A stretch of 46,803 nt of DNA from an uncultured Verrucomicrobiales bacterium (GCA_937958875.1 CALGMJ010000111.1:1-46803); one strand, 5' to 3'; shown: positions 36,717 through 46,803, numbered from the stretch's first letter. The notes: a model not told the origin generated them from the sequence alone. A program made the numbers and translations.

Positions 36717-38270
36717 TCAGCGCAGCCAATCGAGAATTTTTTCAGCAGAAGCAATTGAGATCCCCGGAAGTTCAGCAATGGCTTCCGGGGTTTCTTTCTG
36801 AATCCGCTTCACTGAGCCAAATTTTTTCAGCAGAAGTTTCTTCTTCGCTTCTGAAACTCCGGGGCAGTCGTCCAGAAGACTTTCCTTCATACGCTTCCTC
36901 AGCAGAAGCTCATTGTAACCATTTGCAAAGCGGTGCGCTTCATCTCGAATTCGCTGCATCAACTTGAGAGCCCCTAATTCATGGGGAATCTCGATCGACT
37001 CACTTTCTCCAGGGGTGAAAATTTCCTCTTTCTGTTTCGCCAGTCCCACGATGGGTAAATCATGGAGCCCGAGCCGCTGGAGCTCCGCATAGGCTGCACT
37101 GAGCTGGCCTTTTCCACCATCAACGATGACAAGATCCGGTAGCGTGATGGGACTCTTTCCCTCCAGCGCCAGCCTACGAAGAACTTCGACCGCCCCTTCT
37201 TGGGTCTCTGCGGCCACATCTGGATTCGCTTCCATATTCTCTTTCAAAATCCGCCCATAACGACGGCGCACCACCTCTGCCATACTGGCAAAATCATCCT
37301 GTCCTTCTACTGTTTTGATGCGATAGCGTCGGTAGTTTTGGTTATCAGGAGCACCATCGGTAAAGCGCACCATGGACGCAACAATGTGAGTCGAAGAAAT
37401 GTTCGAAATGTCGAAGCATTCCATGATTTTTGGCCCTGTCGGAAGCCCGAGCCATTCGCCCAACTCCGCGAGATCCTCGGTCGGCTTCACCGTGGTCGGA
37501 ACTCCCCTTCCACGCGTGAACTGCCGGGTAGGACTGAGCGCCCGCTCCATATTCTGGATGACATCACGCAGACGGGCCGCCTTTTCAAAGTTCAAATCCG
37601 CCGCTGCCTTTTCCATCTCTTCCTTCAGCCCCTTAAGATGCTCACGGCGACCTTTTCCTCCAAGAAGTTCACAGGCTTGCTTGAGTTTCTCGAGATAATC
37701 TTCTCTGGAAATTTTCCCCACACAGGGCGCACTACAATTCCGAATAACATCAGCATTGCAGTGCTTGTAGTCCTGCTCACCAGGCGTTCTCGGGCGACAA
37801 TTCCGCAGCCCAAACTCCCGGTTCAGCCAAGTCACCGTTGCTCGCAGTGCTCCAGAGTGAGCAAAAGGACCAAAATATTTCGCCCCATCCGACTTCTTAA
37901 GCCGCACCGTGGAAAATTTTGGCCATGGGTCTTCGAAATTTACCTTCACCAGGAGGAATCGCTTATCATCACGCAGCGCCACATTATACCGCGGCCGGTA
38001 TTGCTTGATTAGCTTTCCCTCTAAAAGCAGTGCCTCTTGCTCATTTCTCACCTCATGAACCTCAAAATCATAAATAGCATCAATGAGCGCCCTCGTCTTC
38101 CGGTCGGCCTTCGTTTTCCGTGACGGCATGAAGTAGGAACTCAGCCGCTTTTTGAGATCCTTCGCCTTTCCCACATAGATAATGGAGCCTAGCCGATCCT
38201 TATGCAGATAAACCCCAGGACGATGAGAGACTTCCTGAAGGCGTGATCGAAGGTAAGCTTGCTGAGACAT
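36717..38270 (-). CDS. uvrC: Excinuclease ABC subunit C
   Basis: GVYLHKDRLGSIIYVGKAKDLKKRLSSYF (GIY-YIG), MECFDISNISSTHIVASMV, DLVIVDGGKGQLSAA, RDEAHRFA, C-terminal HhH LPGISIASAEKIL. Confidence 0.96.
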   Translation of the reverse strand: MSQQAYLRSRLQEVSHRPGVYLHKDRLGSIIYVGKAKDLKKRLSSYFMPSRKTKADRKTRALIDAIYDFEVHEVRNEQEALLLEGKLIKQYRPRYNVALRDDKRFLLVKVNFEDPWPKFSTVRLKKSDGAKYFGPFAHSGALRATVTWLNREFGLRNCRPRTPGEQDYKHCNADVIRNCSAPCVGKISREDYLEKLKQACELLGGKGRREHLKGLKEEMEKAAADLNFEKAARLRDVIQNMERALSPTRQFTRGRGVPTTVKPTEDLAELGEWLGLPTGPKIMECFDISNISSTHIVASMVRFTDGAPDNQNYRRYRIKTVEGQDDFASMAEVVRRRYGRILKENMEANPDVAAETQEGAVEVLRRLALEGKSPITLPDLVIVDGGKGQLSAAYAELQRLGLHDLPIVGLAKQKEEIFTPGESESIEIPHELGALKLMQRIRDEAHRFANGYNELLLRKRMKESLLDDCPGVSEAKKKLLLKKFGSVKRIQKETPEAIAELPGISIASAEKILDWLR

Positions 38271-38384
38271 GCGCGCCGCACCCTAGCACTCGTTCTGGAA
38301 GAATCCAGTCCCTGCCTCCGTAACCCTCACCGAACGGCCACTCTTGCGCTCTCGCGCCGATCTGTTAAATTTCTAGCAATTCAC

Positions 38385-39128
38385 ATGATTCCTATTCTTC
38401 TCCAAGCAGAACCAGACCTGAATCTGATCACCCTGCTCTCCAAAGGCGGATACACCATGATCGCTCTCGGAGTGCTCTCTGTCTTTACCGTGGTTCTCGT
38501 GTTGCTCTACCTGCTCACCATCCGGCGGGGGAAAATGGTGACCAATAAGTTCATGAACGCCTCTGAGGCGATGATCAAAAAACGAGATTACCTCGGGCTC
38601 GTTGCCTTCTGTCATCGTCGCAATGAAGCCATTGCTCGTGTCACCCAAAAAACGCTCGATTTCCTCACCACCAATCCAAATGCCTCTGCCACCGACCTCC
38701 GCGAAGTCGCTGAAGCGGAAGGCGCCCGCCAAGGCGGAGTGCTTACTCAGCGAATCAGCTACCTAGCTGACATCGGTGGGATCGCGCCCATGGTCGGACT
38801 GCTGGGAACGGTGATAGGTCTTATTAAGTCATTCATGGAACTTGGGGCTAAGCAGTTAGAAAGCATGAATCAAAACCAGCTGGCGGACGGAATTTGGGAA
38901 GCCCTCATCACCACTGCAGTTGGAATGGTCATTTCCATCATCGCGATGATTTTCTACTCCCTCTTTCGTGGACGAGTTCAGCGCCACATCGCGGAACTAG
39001 AGGCCGCAGGAACTCATATTCTAGCAATGCTAAGCGGGCAATTAGAGCCAGCTAACCACAATCAAAACAATGATTTAAGCCGGGAAGATTATCTTGCCAC
39101 TTTGCCACCAACAGCCATGCGCGGCTAA
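38385..39128 (+). CDS. exbB-like: MotA/TolQ/ExbB proton channel family protein
   Basis: QRISYLADIGGIAPMVGLLGTVIGLIKSFMELG, GIWEALITTAVGMVISIIAMIFYSLF; ATG 38385 (MIPILLQAEPD) preferred over 38259. Confidence 0.93.
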   Translation: MIPILLQAEPDLNLITLLSKGGYTMIALGVLSVFTVVLVLLYLLTIRRGKMVTNKFMNASEAMIKKRDYLGLVAFCHRRNEAIARVTQKTLDFLTTNPNASATDLREVAEAEGARQGGVLTQRISYLADIGGIAPMVGLLGTVIGLIKSFMELGAKQLESMNQNQLADGIWEALITTAVGMVISIIAMIFYSLFRGRVQRHIAELEAAGTHILAMLSGQLEPANHNQNNDLSREDYLATLPPTAMRG

Positions 39129-39158
39129 ACGCGAGTATACACCTTTGCTGTCTGGCTT

Positions 39159-39599
39159 ATGAAAATCAGAAATGCCGCCCCACCACCAGCGAGTTTTCAG
39201 CTGGCACCAATGATCGATGTTGTCTTTCTCCTTCTAGTCTTTTTCATCGTAACTTACAAAATCACGGAGCAAGAAAAGGACAAGAGGATCTCTGTCCCGA
39301 CCTCTTCTGAAGGAGTCCAAAGCAACCGCATTGCAAATGAAATCGTTATCAACATTACTAAAGATGGCGAAATTTCAATCAGCGGAGAGAGCTATACTAA
39401 AGAAAGCCTCCGCAAAAAACTATCTATCATAGTAGAGGCTTCCCGCCTTTCAGGAGAAAAAGCAGATGGCCAGCCAGTACGCCTTCGCACTGATGCTGAG
39501 ACCTCCTCCCAACAGCTTTTCAGCGTCATGGATGAAGTTTTCAAAGCGGGAATAAGCGACATCCGCTTCGCCAGCCGTCAGGCTGCTCCTTCTCCCTGA
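39159..39599 (+). CDS. exbD-like: ExbD/TolR biopolymer transport protein
   Basis: FQLAPMIDVVFLLLVFFIVTYKI, typical ExbD N-terminus; adjacent to exbB-like. Confidence 0.93.
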   Translation: MKIRNAAPPPASFQLAPMIDVVFLLLVFFIVTYKITEQEKDKRISVPTSSEGVQSNRIANEIVINITKDGEISISGESYTKESLRKKLSIIVEASRLSGEKADGQPVRLRTDAETSSQQLFSVMDEVFKAGISDIRFASRQAAPSP

Positions 39600-40795
39600 C
39601 TACCATTCACTGCAGCTCCTCGATACAGACAGGTAAACAGCAGAAAACTTACTGTGGAGATCACAGTAAGTACGAGCCAGTACGCAGGCCACCCTCCACC
39701 TCCTTCGTTCGCGACAAAAATAGCGTAGAGCCATTTCACCACGAAGACGCCTAAGATACTGGCAAACCCGCTCGTAATTAATCCTAACAAGGCCTGTGCT
39801 TGCCCTCGAAGCCCAGCCTCCACTCGTCGATTAATAAAAATTCGGCCAGCCTCATAAAAGAGAGTCCAGCAAACCCCGTGCAACATGATGCCAAACCAAA
39901 GCCAGAAAACCTCATGCGTGGCACAAAAAGCATATCGAAAAATCCCGCAAGCCATCGCGATGAGAAAGATGGTTTTGATCCGAAAGCGCGTCATGATGAT
40001 GCCTAGAAAAATCATCGCCAGCGCTTCTAAGAGCTGTGCACTCGCCATCATGGCACTGATCTTTGTCACCCCAAGCTCCTTCAGCTGCACAGGGGTATGA
40101 AGGTAAAAAGCCGCCAGAGGAATGCTAAAGAGAAAGGCGGCGCTAAAGTAAACGAGCTGATCTCGATCTTTCAGAAGCCGCAGTGCGCCAAAGCCGAGCG
40201 CCTCGGGAAGAGATTTAGCCGGCTTTCCGCCCGGTGGCGTCGGCGGCAGGAGTAGACAGAGTCCACCTGCAACGAGACGAATCCCCGCTGCGATCTGCCC
40301 CGTGAGAGGAGAAGTATCGAGCGCCCACAGACTCACCAAGACTCCAGCCACCATCCAGCCAACCGTCCCCCAGAGTCGAAAGAGACCAAACTGACGTCCT
40401 CTGTCCGGTAAGTTATTGAGCGTAATCATGGTCAGCAGAGACCAGGACGGAGCTGAGATCAGCGCATTGATAGCAAACAAGGTAAGAAACCACCCTCCAC
40501 CCCACCCTTTTTCAAGCCCGAGAAAGGCCAAATAAAGAAAGACGGCCCCGATCACTAAGATCGCTCCCAGAACCTTTTCAGCATGAAAGCGCTGGTCCAC
40601 CTGGGCCGCAAAGATGAGGGGCGAGATCATCGTCGCCAAACCGGGAATCATAAAGGCTATTGCCACCAGAGCTTCCAGCCCACAGGCATGCATGACATTG
40701 CTCAGTGCGGGCAACCAGAACCCAGGCGCACTAGCCAATAAAAAGAAAACTACCGAGAGCCAGTAGCGGTGACCTACGATGCGAATCGTACTCAC
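39578..40795 (-). CDS. MFS transporter (nucleoside/sugar:H+ symporter-like)
   Basis: 12 hydrophobic segments; LWGTVGWMVAGV, HGVCWTLFYEAGRIFINRRV. Confidence 0.82.
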   Translation of the reverse strand: MSTIRIVGHRYWLSVVFFLLASAPGFWLPALSNVMHACGLEALVAIAFMIPGLATMISPLIFAAQVDQRFHAEKVLGAILVIGAVFLYLAFLGLEKGWGGGWFLTLFAINALISAPSWSLLTMITLNNLPDRGRQFGLFRLWGTVGWMVAGVLVSLWALDTSPLTGQIAAGIRLVAGGLCLLLPPTPPGGKPAKSLPEALGFGALRLLKDRDQLVYFSAAFLFSIPLAAFYLHTPVQLKELGVTKISAMMASAQLLEALAMIFLGIIMTRFRIKTIFLIAMACGIFRYAFCATHEVFWLWFGIMLHGVCWTLFYEAGRIFINRRVEAGLRGQAQALLGLITSGFASILGVFVVKWLYAIFVANEGGGGWPAYWLVLTVISTVSFLLFTCLYRGAAVNGSQGEGAA

Positions 40796-42498
40796 TTCCG
40801 CACCAGCTCGATCGTCCGCTTGACGTGTGCTGCCTCAGCTTTTTTCCCTAAGCGCTCAAGCACTTCCTGATAGGCTGTAAGAGTGCCGAGATGACCAGGA
40901 CGACGTTTGAATCCCTGAATCAAAATTTCCTCCGCTTCCTTCTTCTTCCCTCCGTATATGTAAAACCACCCCAGTCGCATTTCCATAGGGTAACTTAATG
41001 AGGGAGGTAAAAGACTCGCGGAAAAACTCTGCTGTTCAATCGCTGATTGATACCAGTTCACCGCCGCTAGTTTCATCGCGCCTGACGCTTTCTCAGCAAT
41101 CATTCCTTGAAGCTCAGAGACGAGCACACTCAGAGTAGACATCGCCCGAAACCACTCGGAATACGAACTGGTCTCACGCGCTAGATTTCGCTCACGCGCC
41201 ATCACCTCGGCACGCTTCATAAGCTGGCCTAGAAGATTTTTTGCGCCTTTGAGATCGTTTGCCACCAGAGCTTTTCTCGCTCCTAGATAAAGCACGAGCC
41301 CGTCTCGATAATTATTCACTAAGGACTCACTTTCGTACCACTGTTGTTTTGAAAGAAGACTGAGCGATTTGATTCCAGCATCGAAAGAACTCGTCGTAGA
41401 ACGACTCGCGTAAAGACGTGCGCCGAGAGTTCGCCCTTCCCACAGTAAGAGTGAATTCCCCTTCGAAAATACCCGCTCTTTTTGGATTTCAATTTGAGCC
41501 AGCTCATTCGCAATTGTCACCGCCTTTTCAAACTCTCCCTTCACCGCAAAAAGGTGACCGAGATAAATCTGAGCACGCACCCAGCCGCCGCAATCCGCCA
41601 GCTCGACTCCTTGCTCCTTCATGTAACTCGCGTAAAGGTCACGCGCTTTTTCAGCATAAGAGATCGCCAACTTAGCATTCCCACAACGTGACTCGAGATG
41701 AGCTGCAAGAAGCTGGAAAGGAGGAAATTCAGGAGCATTTTTTGCGAGCTTCCGCGCTGCCGGAAGCGCCTCTGTTTTGAGCCTTACCGTTTCCATGGGA
41801 GCCTCGGAAATCCCAGTCACCCAGAAGGAAAGCAGCGCTGGATGATCACCATGCTTTCTCATCAGTTCATTCATCGCGGCATTAACCTGCTCCTGACGGG
41901 CTCGTGGTTTCCCATTGGCATCGTAACCATCGCGCATCAGGAAATGCCCTAAGAGCTGAGATTGAAGATCATTGGGAAACTCCTTTGCAATACTGTGGTA
42001 AATTTGCCCTGCCTGCGTCGCATTTTCCAACATCAGAGCCACCGCTGCCAAGGCATAGCCTCGCTCGAGCGGTACCCCAATCTCTGGTTTCACCTCTAAG
42101 AGAGCCCCCAATCGATTTAGTGCCGCAGTTCGCTCTTTAAAAAATTCAGTCTGATTCCCCGCCAACGACATCACGATTCCCCAGTAAGCCATGAGGCAAT
42201 CAGGGTCCGCCTGAGCGGCTGCACAAAAATGACGATACGCCTCAAAGTCCCAGGGAGCATTAAAGAGCGCCATCCCTTGCTTAACATGCTTGGCTGCCTT
42301 CTCATTCCCTGTCGAAATAGCGAACATCTTGGGCTCCTCGAGATAAAAGGCAGGAGGTCCCAACTTTGCGACCACAGGATGAATCACCTGATCCACCTGA
42401 AACTCCGCCGCTTTCAGCCAAGCCGTGAGCATCATCAAAATGAACGCTAGCCGTTTCCCAAATCTCATGTGGGATTTCTCCTCGAAAACCCTCGCCAA
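40792..42498 (-). CDS. Exported TPR-repeat protein
   Basis: Signal-like N-terminus, helical repeat composition; 4-bp ATGA overlap with the MFS gene. Confidence 0.75.
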   Translation of the reverse strand: MARVFEEKSHMRFGKRLAFILMMLTAWLKAAEFQVDQVIHPVVAKLGPPAFYLEEPKMFAISTGNEKAAKHVKQGMALFNAPWDFEAYRHFCAAAQADPDCLMAYWGIVMSLAGNQTEFFKERTAALNRLGALLEVKPEIGVPLERGYALAAVALMLENATQAGQIYHSIAKEFPNDLQSQLLGHFLMRDGYDANGKPRARQEQVNAAMNELMRKHGDHPALLSFWVTGISEAPMETVRLKTEALPAARKLAKNAPEFPPFQLLAAHLESRCGNAKLAISYAEKARDLYASYMKEQGVELADCGGWVRAQIYLGHLFAVKGEFEKAVTIANELAQIEIQKERVFSKGNSLLLWEGRTLGARLYASRSTTSSFDAGIKSLSLLSKQQWYESESLVNNYRDGLVLYLGARKALVANDLKGAKNLLGQLMKRAEVMARERNLARETSSYSEWFRAMSTLSVLVSELQGMIAEKASGAMKLAAVNWYQSAIEQQSFSASLLPPSLSYPMEMRLGWFYIYGGKKKEAEEILIQGFKRRPGHLGTLTAYQEVLERLGKKAEAAHVKRTIELVRK

Positions 42499-42527
42499 CG
42501 CAATGCCTTTCCCTGCACTCTTCCTCC

Positions 42528-43337
42528 ATGACGACTGGAATCATTGGCTGCGGTAAAATGGCTCAGGCTCTCGCCATGGGTGCATACCGATCCGGAGCCT
42601 TCGCAGACACGCAGTTGATCCTCTTTGATCCAGTGGCTAAAGCCATGGAAACTCTCGCCCAGGATGTCGCTGGCCGCACCGCACCGGATTTAAAATCCAT
42701 CATCGCCCAGAGTGATACCATTCTCCTCTGTGTCAAACCGGATACCGTCGGCGAAATTATGTCCGCAGTGAGTGAAAGCTCTCACACCCCAGAGGACCTG
42801 CTCATCATCTCCATCGCGGCAGGGGTCACCCTTACCAGTATGAAAGAAGGTGCGGGAGCATCCGCCCGCTTCGCCCGCGTGATGCCGAACACCCCAGCCC
42901 TTGTTGGCGAAGGAGCTGCAGCCTACTCACTAGGGCCAAAAGCCACCCTTGCCGATGGTGAACTTGTCGAAAGACTACTTGGCGCAGTTGGCTCCGTGGT
43001 CCACGTGAAGGAAAACCTCATGAATGCCGTCACGGGGCTTTCCGGGAGCGGCCCAGCCTACGTTTACACCTTTATCGAAGCCCTCGCCGATGGCGGCCTA
43101 CTCAAAGGACTTCCACGTGAGCAAGCTCTCGAACTCGCCACCCAGACCGTGCTAGGAGCCGCCACCATGGTGAAGGAATCCGGTCTCCATCCTGCCGTCC
43201 TTCGGGACCGAGTCACCTCTCCAGGTGGGACCACCATTGCCGGGCTCGCCGCACTCGAAGAGGGAGCCCTCCGCTCCACCCTTATCAAGGCTGTCAGCCA
43301 GGCAACCGACCGCGGCGAAGAACTCGGTGCATCCTAA
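42528..43337 (+). CDS. proC: Pyrroline-5-carboxylate reductase
   Basis: TTGIIGCGKMAQALA, ARVMPNTPALVGEGA, NAVTGLSGSGPAYVYTFIEALADGG, LRDRVTSPGGTTIAGLAALEEG. Confidence 0.97.
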   Translation: MTTGIIGCGKMAQALAMGAYRSGAFADTQLILFDPVAKAMETLAQDVAGRTAPDLKSIIAQSDTILLCVKPDTVGEIMSAVSESSHTPEDLLIISIAAGVTLTSMKEGAGASARFARVMPNTPALVGEGAAAYSLGPKATLADGELVERLLGAVGSVVHVKENLMNAVTGLSGSGPAYVYTFIEALADGGLLKGLPREQALELATQTVLGAATMVKESGLHPAVLRDRVTSPGGTTIAGLAALEEGALRSTLIKAVSQATDRGEELGAS

Positions 43338-43421
43338 GCTTCTGCCTTATAAATTCAGAAATCTAAGAATTTTGCTTTTTCTAAATAATCACCCTGCCAC
43401 CTTTCTTACCGCTATCTAGCC

Positions 43422-44186
43422 ATGAAAATCATCGCGATCGGGAACCAAAAAGGCGGAGTCGGTAAAACGACCACTGCGATCAACTTCGCAGCTGGCCTAG
43501 CTGAACGGGGAAAGAGCGTCCTCTTATTGGATCTCGATCCTCAGGCAAATGCCACCAGTGGAATCGGCATTGAAGCCACCAGCGAGGGCTGCATGTATCT
43601 CCCCCTGCTCAAAGAAGCCAAAATCGAGGATAAAATCATCGAAACACGCATTGAGAACCTCTTCTTCGTCCCCGGAGACATGGATCTCGCAGGGGTCGAA
43701 ATCGAACTAGCCCAAGAAGCAGACCATCTCACCCGCCTCCGCACCCTGCTCGAAGAAGTCGCTGAGAAATTCAACTTCGACTACTGCATCATGGACACCC
43801 CGCCATCGCTCGGCGTGCTCATGACATCGGCCATCGCTGCCGCTGACGAGATTATCATCCCCCTTCAGTGCGAGTGGTTCGGCCTCGAGGGATTAGCGAA
43901 AATCGTCCACGTCCTCTCACAAATCCGTGAATCTGGAGCTTCGAAAGTCAAACTCTCCGGTATTCTCATGACGATGTACGATGGTCGCACGAATCTCTCC
44001 CGTAACGTCGTCTCTGAAGTTCAAAAATTCTTTCCAGACGAAATCTATGAAGCCGTCATCCCCCGGACGATCCGCATTGGTGAAGCTCCCAGCCATGGAC
44101 TCACCATCTACGAGCACGATAGTTCAGGCACCGGTTCAAAGGCTTACGCCGCTTTCGTAGAAGAATTTCTCGCCCGCCAAAAGTAG
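43422..44186 (+). CDS. parA: ParA/Soj family ATPase
   Basis: IAIGNQKGGVGKTTTAINFAAGLA, LLDLDPQANATSGIG, YCIMDTPPSLGVLMTSAI. Confidence 0.95.
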   Translation: MKIIAIGNQKGGVGKTTTAINFAAGLAERGKSVLLLDLDPQANATSGIGIEATSEGCMYLPLLKEAKIEDKIIETRIENLFFVPGDMDLAGVEIELAQEADHLTRLRTLLEEVAEKFNFDYCIMDTPPSLGVLMTSAIAAADEIIIPLQCEWFGLEGLAKIVHVLSQIRESGASKVKLSGILMTMYDGRTNLSRNVVSEVQKFFPDEIYEAVIPRTIRIGEAPSHGLTIYEHDSSGTGSKAYAAFVEEFLARQK

Positions 44187-44199
44187 GTTCCTCAGCTCC

Positions 44200-44901
44200 A
44201 TGTCCGATCACTCCCAGCGCATCAATGATCTTCCCAGCGAAGAGCGCCCACGGGAAAGGATGCAACGGCTTGGAGCAGCCGCTCTAAGCGGAGCCGAACT
44301 TCTTGCGATCTTCCTCCGCACCGGAACTGCCGGAGCCAGTGCCATCGAGATCGGCCGCCAGCTCATTCACAAATACGGCAGTCTCTCCGCCCTCGGAAGA
44401 CTCTCGATCGAAGACCTCCGCCAAGAACATGGGCTCGGCCTCGCTAAAGCTTGCCAGCTCAAAGCCGCCTTCGAACTGGGACTCCGTGCAAGCCGAGAGA
44501 ATCTTCAATCAAAACCACTCGATTCCCCAGAAGCCATCTATGACTACTTCCGCCGTGATCTCGAATTCCGAAATACCGAAACCGTCATCGTAGCCACACT
44601 CAACACCCGCTTCCAACTGCGCCGCTGGGTCGAAATTTCAAAAGGCACCGCAAACTCCACCACGGCAGTGATTCGCGATGTCATCCGCCCCGCCCTCATC
44701 GATCAAGCGCCCTCCTTTCTAGTCATTCACAATCATCCTTCTGGGAATCCCACTCCCAGCTCGGCAGATGATCGTTTCACCCGGGAACTCGTCAAGGCCG
44801 CAGATCTTTTCAGACTCACTCTGGCTGACCACCTGATCATTGGCCGCCCGCTAGATGGAAGAAAAGGTTACTTCTCCTACCAGGAAAGCCATTTCATCTA
44901 G
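44200..44901 (+). CDS. radC: RadC family JAB-domain protein
   Basis: RPRERMQRLGAAALSGAELLAIFLRTG, FLVIHNHPSGNPTPSSADDRFT, LADHLIIG. Confidence 0.95.
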   Translation: MSDHSQRINDLPSEERPRERMQRLGAAALSGAELLAIFLRTGTAGASAIEIGRQLIHKYGSLSALGRLSIEDLRQEHGLGLAKACQLKAAFELGLRASRENLQSKPLDSPEAIYDYFRRDLEFRNTETVIVATLNTRFQLRRWVEISKGTANSTTAVIRDVIRPALIDQAPSFLVIHNHPSGNPTPSSADDRFTRELVKAADLFRLTLADHLIIGRPLDGRKGYFSYQESHFI

Positions 44902-44930
44902 GAAACTCACCGTACGATGAGTTTCTATTT
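44902..44930. terminator. Hairpin terminator between radC and the convergent DUF393 gene
   Basis: GAAACTCA (44902-44909)/TGAGTTTC (44918-44925), then T-rich. Confidence 0.8.
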
Positions 44931-45316
44931 TAAGATAAAATCTTATCTCTTAACTCCTCATCAGGAATCTTACAGACACTCCCGGCTTTAAAAAGACGGT
45001 ACCTGCGAGCAGCAATAAAGTCGTAACAGCGATCACGAAAATTCACTGAAATCAGCGCCATTAACCACGCAAGAGGTGGCCAGATCTCTGCGACAGCCAT
45101 CCGAACCGCCTCACTCTTTTCATAGCACTCACCCTGCTTTAACAGCACCATCGTCTCTCCATTCTCTATGCCTAAGCGCGTAGCGGTCTCTCCACCAAGA
45201 GGCGCAAAAAAGAAACGATCCTCTTCATCGACACGATGAAAAAAACGCATCGCGCCCTGACACATCAGGCAGTCGCCATCGAAAAAAATGATCGTTCGTT
45301 TTTCCACCTTCCTCAC
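44930..45316 (-). CDS. DUF393 / thiol-disulfide oxidoreductase DCC family protein
   Basis: IIFFDGDCLMCQGAMRFFHRVDEEDRFFFAPLGG, ADAR/AAARYRLFK; GTG start overlapping the preceding stop. Confidence 0.88.
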   Translation of the reverse strand: MRKVEKRTIIFFDGDCLMCQGAMRFFHRVDEEDRFFFAPLGGETATRLGIENGETMVLLKQGECYEKSEAVRMAVAEIWPPLAWLMALISVNFRDRCYDFIAARRYRLFKAGSVCKIPDEELRDKILS

Positions 45317-46803
45317 TATCGTGGCGGAATACGGTAAACCAAGCGCAAAGAATCCAGCCGTAACCGCGCCCCACGTAAGACCTTCTCCAGCTCGTCTTTT
45401 CTTGAAATGACAGCTTCAATCTCAGCCTCATTAATCATCGGGTTCACCTCCCGTAAATCCTCCAGCCGAGCCCGTTCCTGGTCCAAGTTTTCACTCATCG
45501 CGAGCACCGCTTTCTCCACCGCTTTCTCACGCCTCTTCTTCGCGAGCGACTCCAGACCTTTCAGCATTTTAGGAAGAATCTCCCCTGTTACCTTAGCTTG
45601 ATCGAGAAGTTTACGATGACCTCCAGGCCTCAGAGAAGCTTTCATCAGAGCCGAATCCGCAGAGAGATCATTTTCCCGATGATCCACTACGACACGCACT
45701 GGTAAGGCAGGTAAAAAATGATCCGTCTGTAACGCAGCCGGCGCGATACATTCGACGACGTAGTAGGCCTCCAGAATAATCGCTTTTCCACCCGGCCCTT
45801 CCCAAACCCCGAAAGCACTGTTTCCCGCTTCTCCGGATAGCAAAAGATCGACCGAAGACCTCACCATGGGATGATCCGCCGTCATGAGACCGATCTCTTC
45901 GCGGCTGAGCGCCTGCTGTCGATCAAAGGTCACCCTCATCCCATCTTCCGGTAAATCTGGAAACGCGTCGGTAATGACATTCCCCGGATGAAGTAGATAG
46001 CCTCGCGAACCCAGCTCCTCCACCTTGAGACCGAAGTGATCATAGAGCCGTAAAATCCAATCCTCAAAATTTCGATCCCCATCCCACGCATCCATGATCT
46101 CTAGTGTTTCCTCGACTTCGTGAGCCCCCTTCGAAGTCAGCGCTAAGAGTCGATCCTGCCCACGCTCCATGAGGGCCTCAGTCTCGGCACGCAGCTTCTT
46201 GGATTCCGCGATAAAATCCGGTAAATTATCAGCCTGAATTTCTTGCAGCTTTTTCACCAAAATCGCCGCTCCTTGCAGATTCTTTTCAAAGGCATTGAGC
46301 CCTTCGTGATACCAACGCGCATATCGCTCACAACGAGCCCCTTTCACATAAGGCACATGGAGATGAATCGTCTCAGTCTGGCCAATCCGGTCCAAACGTC
46401 CGATCCGCTGCTCGAGCAACTCTGGATTCTCTGGTAAATCAAAGAGCACTAAATGGTGCGCAAATTGGAAGTTCCGCCCCTCACTACCAATCTCAGAACA
46501 CAGTAAAAGCTGAGCCCCTTCCTCTTCTGAAAAATACGCTGCCTGACGGTCGCGCTGTAGTAAGGTCAACTCTTCATGAAACTGAGCAATTTTTAGATTT
46601 ACGCGATCCAATAAAGCTTCGTGGATCTCCTCCACCAGCTCAAGTGTCTTACAGATGAGGAGAACTTTCTTTCCACCTAGCTCCTTCAGAAGCTTCACAA
46701 GCCAATCCACCTTAGCCCCGAATTCATCCCCCTCTAGCTCGATCAGCTGAGCCTTTCGCTCAGGAAAACCACTCAGCTGTTTGCGAGTATTCCGAAACAT
46801 GAC
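45316..46803 (-). CDS. rapA-like: RapA-like SNF2 helicase (RNA polymerase-associated), C-terminal part; gene continues past right edge
   Basis: KVLLICKTLELVEEIHEALL, LLLCSEIGSEGRNFQFAHHLVLFDLPENPELLEQRIGRLDRIGQTETIHLHVPY, then a RapA-type C-terminal region. Confidence 0.9.
   Translation of the reverse strand, partial: VMFRNTRKQLSGFPERKAQLIELEGDEFGAKVDWLVKLLKELGGKKVLLICKTLELVEEIHEALLDRVNLKIAQFHEELTLLQRDRQAAYFSEEEGAQLLLCSEIGSEGRNFQFAHHLVLFDLPENPELLEQRIGRLDRIGQTETIHLHVPYVKGARCERYARWYHEGLNAFEKNLQGAAILVKKLQEIQADNLPDFIAESKKLRAETEALMERGQDRLLALTSKGAHEVEETLEIMDAWDGDRNFEDWILRLYDHFGLKVEELGSRGYLLHPGNVITDAFPDLPEDGMRVTFDRQQALSREEIGLMTADHPMVRSSVDLLLSGEAGNSAFGVWEGPGGKAIILEAYYVVECIAPAALQTDHFLPALPVRVVVDHRENDLSADSALMKASLRPGGHRKLLDQAKVTGEILPKMLKGLESLAKKRREKAVEKAVLAMSENLDQERARLEDLREVNPMINEAEIEAVISRKDELEKVLRGARLRLDSLRLVYRIPPR

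Noticed and set aside
37200-38012. 270-aa plus-strand ORF
   Set aside because: Fully antisense to uvrC, which has clear family motifs; composition looks like a shadow ORF.
1-46803. CRISPR array, tRNA or rRNA genes
   Set aside because: No regularly spaced direct repeats, tRNA cloverleaf or rRNA-like segments noticed by eye; the only regular repeats are coding FG-GAP repeats. tRNAscan/CRISPR finders were not run.

Overview
The window is about 46.8 kb of densely packed chromosome, probably from a Verrucomicrobiota-like bacterium. I infer this from the DUF1501/DUF1549-1553 pair, a PEP-CTERM protein, a bactofilin, and an FG-GAP protein with a 'GVPNLLKYAFNM'-type C-terminus. Most genes are housekeeping: aroF/G-type DAHP synthase, polyprenyl synthetase, cyclophilin, ABC-F, accA, acpP, ctaA, thiH/thiS, trhO, uvrC, exbB/exbD, proC, parA, radC, and a rapA fragment. 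The standout is an apparently complete RETRON at about 2966-4429. A retron-type reverse transcriptase (HGF, DFFPSI, LPQGSPTSP, YADD) is preceded by an unannotated ncRNA of about 189 nt. That ncRNA is bounded by a perfect 14-bp a1/a2 inverted repeat (ATGCGGTGGTCTGG at 2966-2979, CCAGACCACCGCAT at 3141-3154). Between the repeats lie two msr-like 3-nt-loop hairpins and a large msd-like hairpin. The unit ends in a strong hairpin terminator, and no effector/toxin gene is visible beside it. The supplied RT ORF start (3053) falls inside the predicted msd; the likely start is ATG 3173. Other points of interest: a structured intergenic element (11313-11399), a LysM protein with an L,D-transpeptidase-like C-terminus lacking the catalytic motif, a decayed IS4-like transposase containing a 22-nt perfect palindrome, and a PEP-CTERM gene whose natural start is out of frame across a C7 tract. 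All family assignments are by eye; no database search was run.
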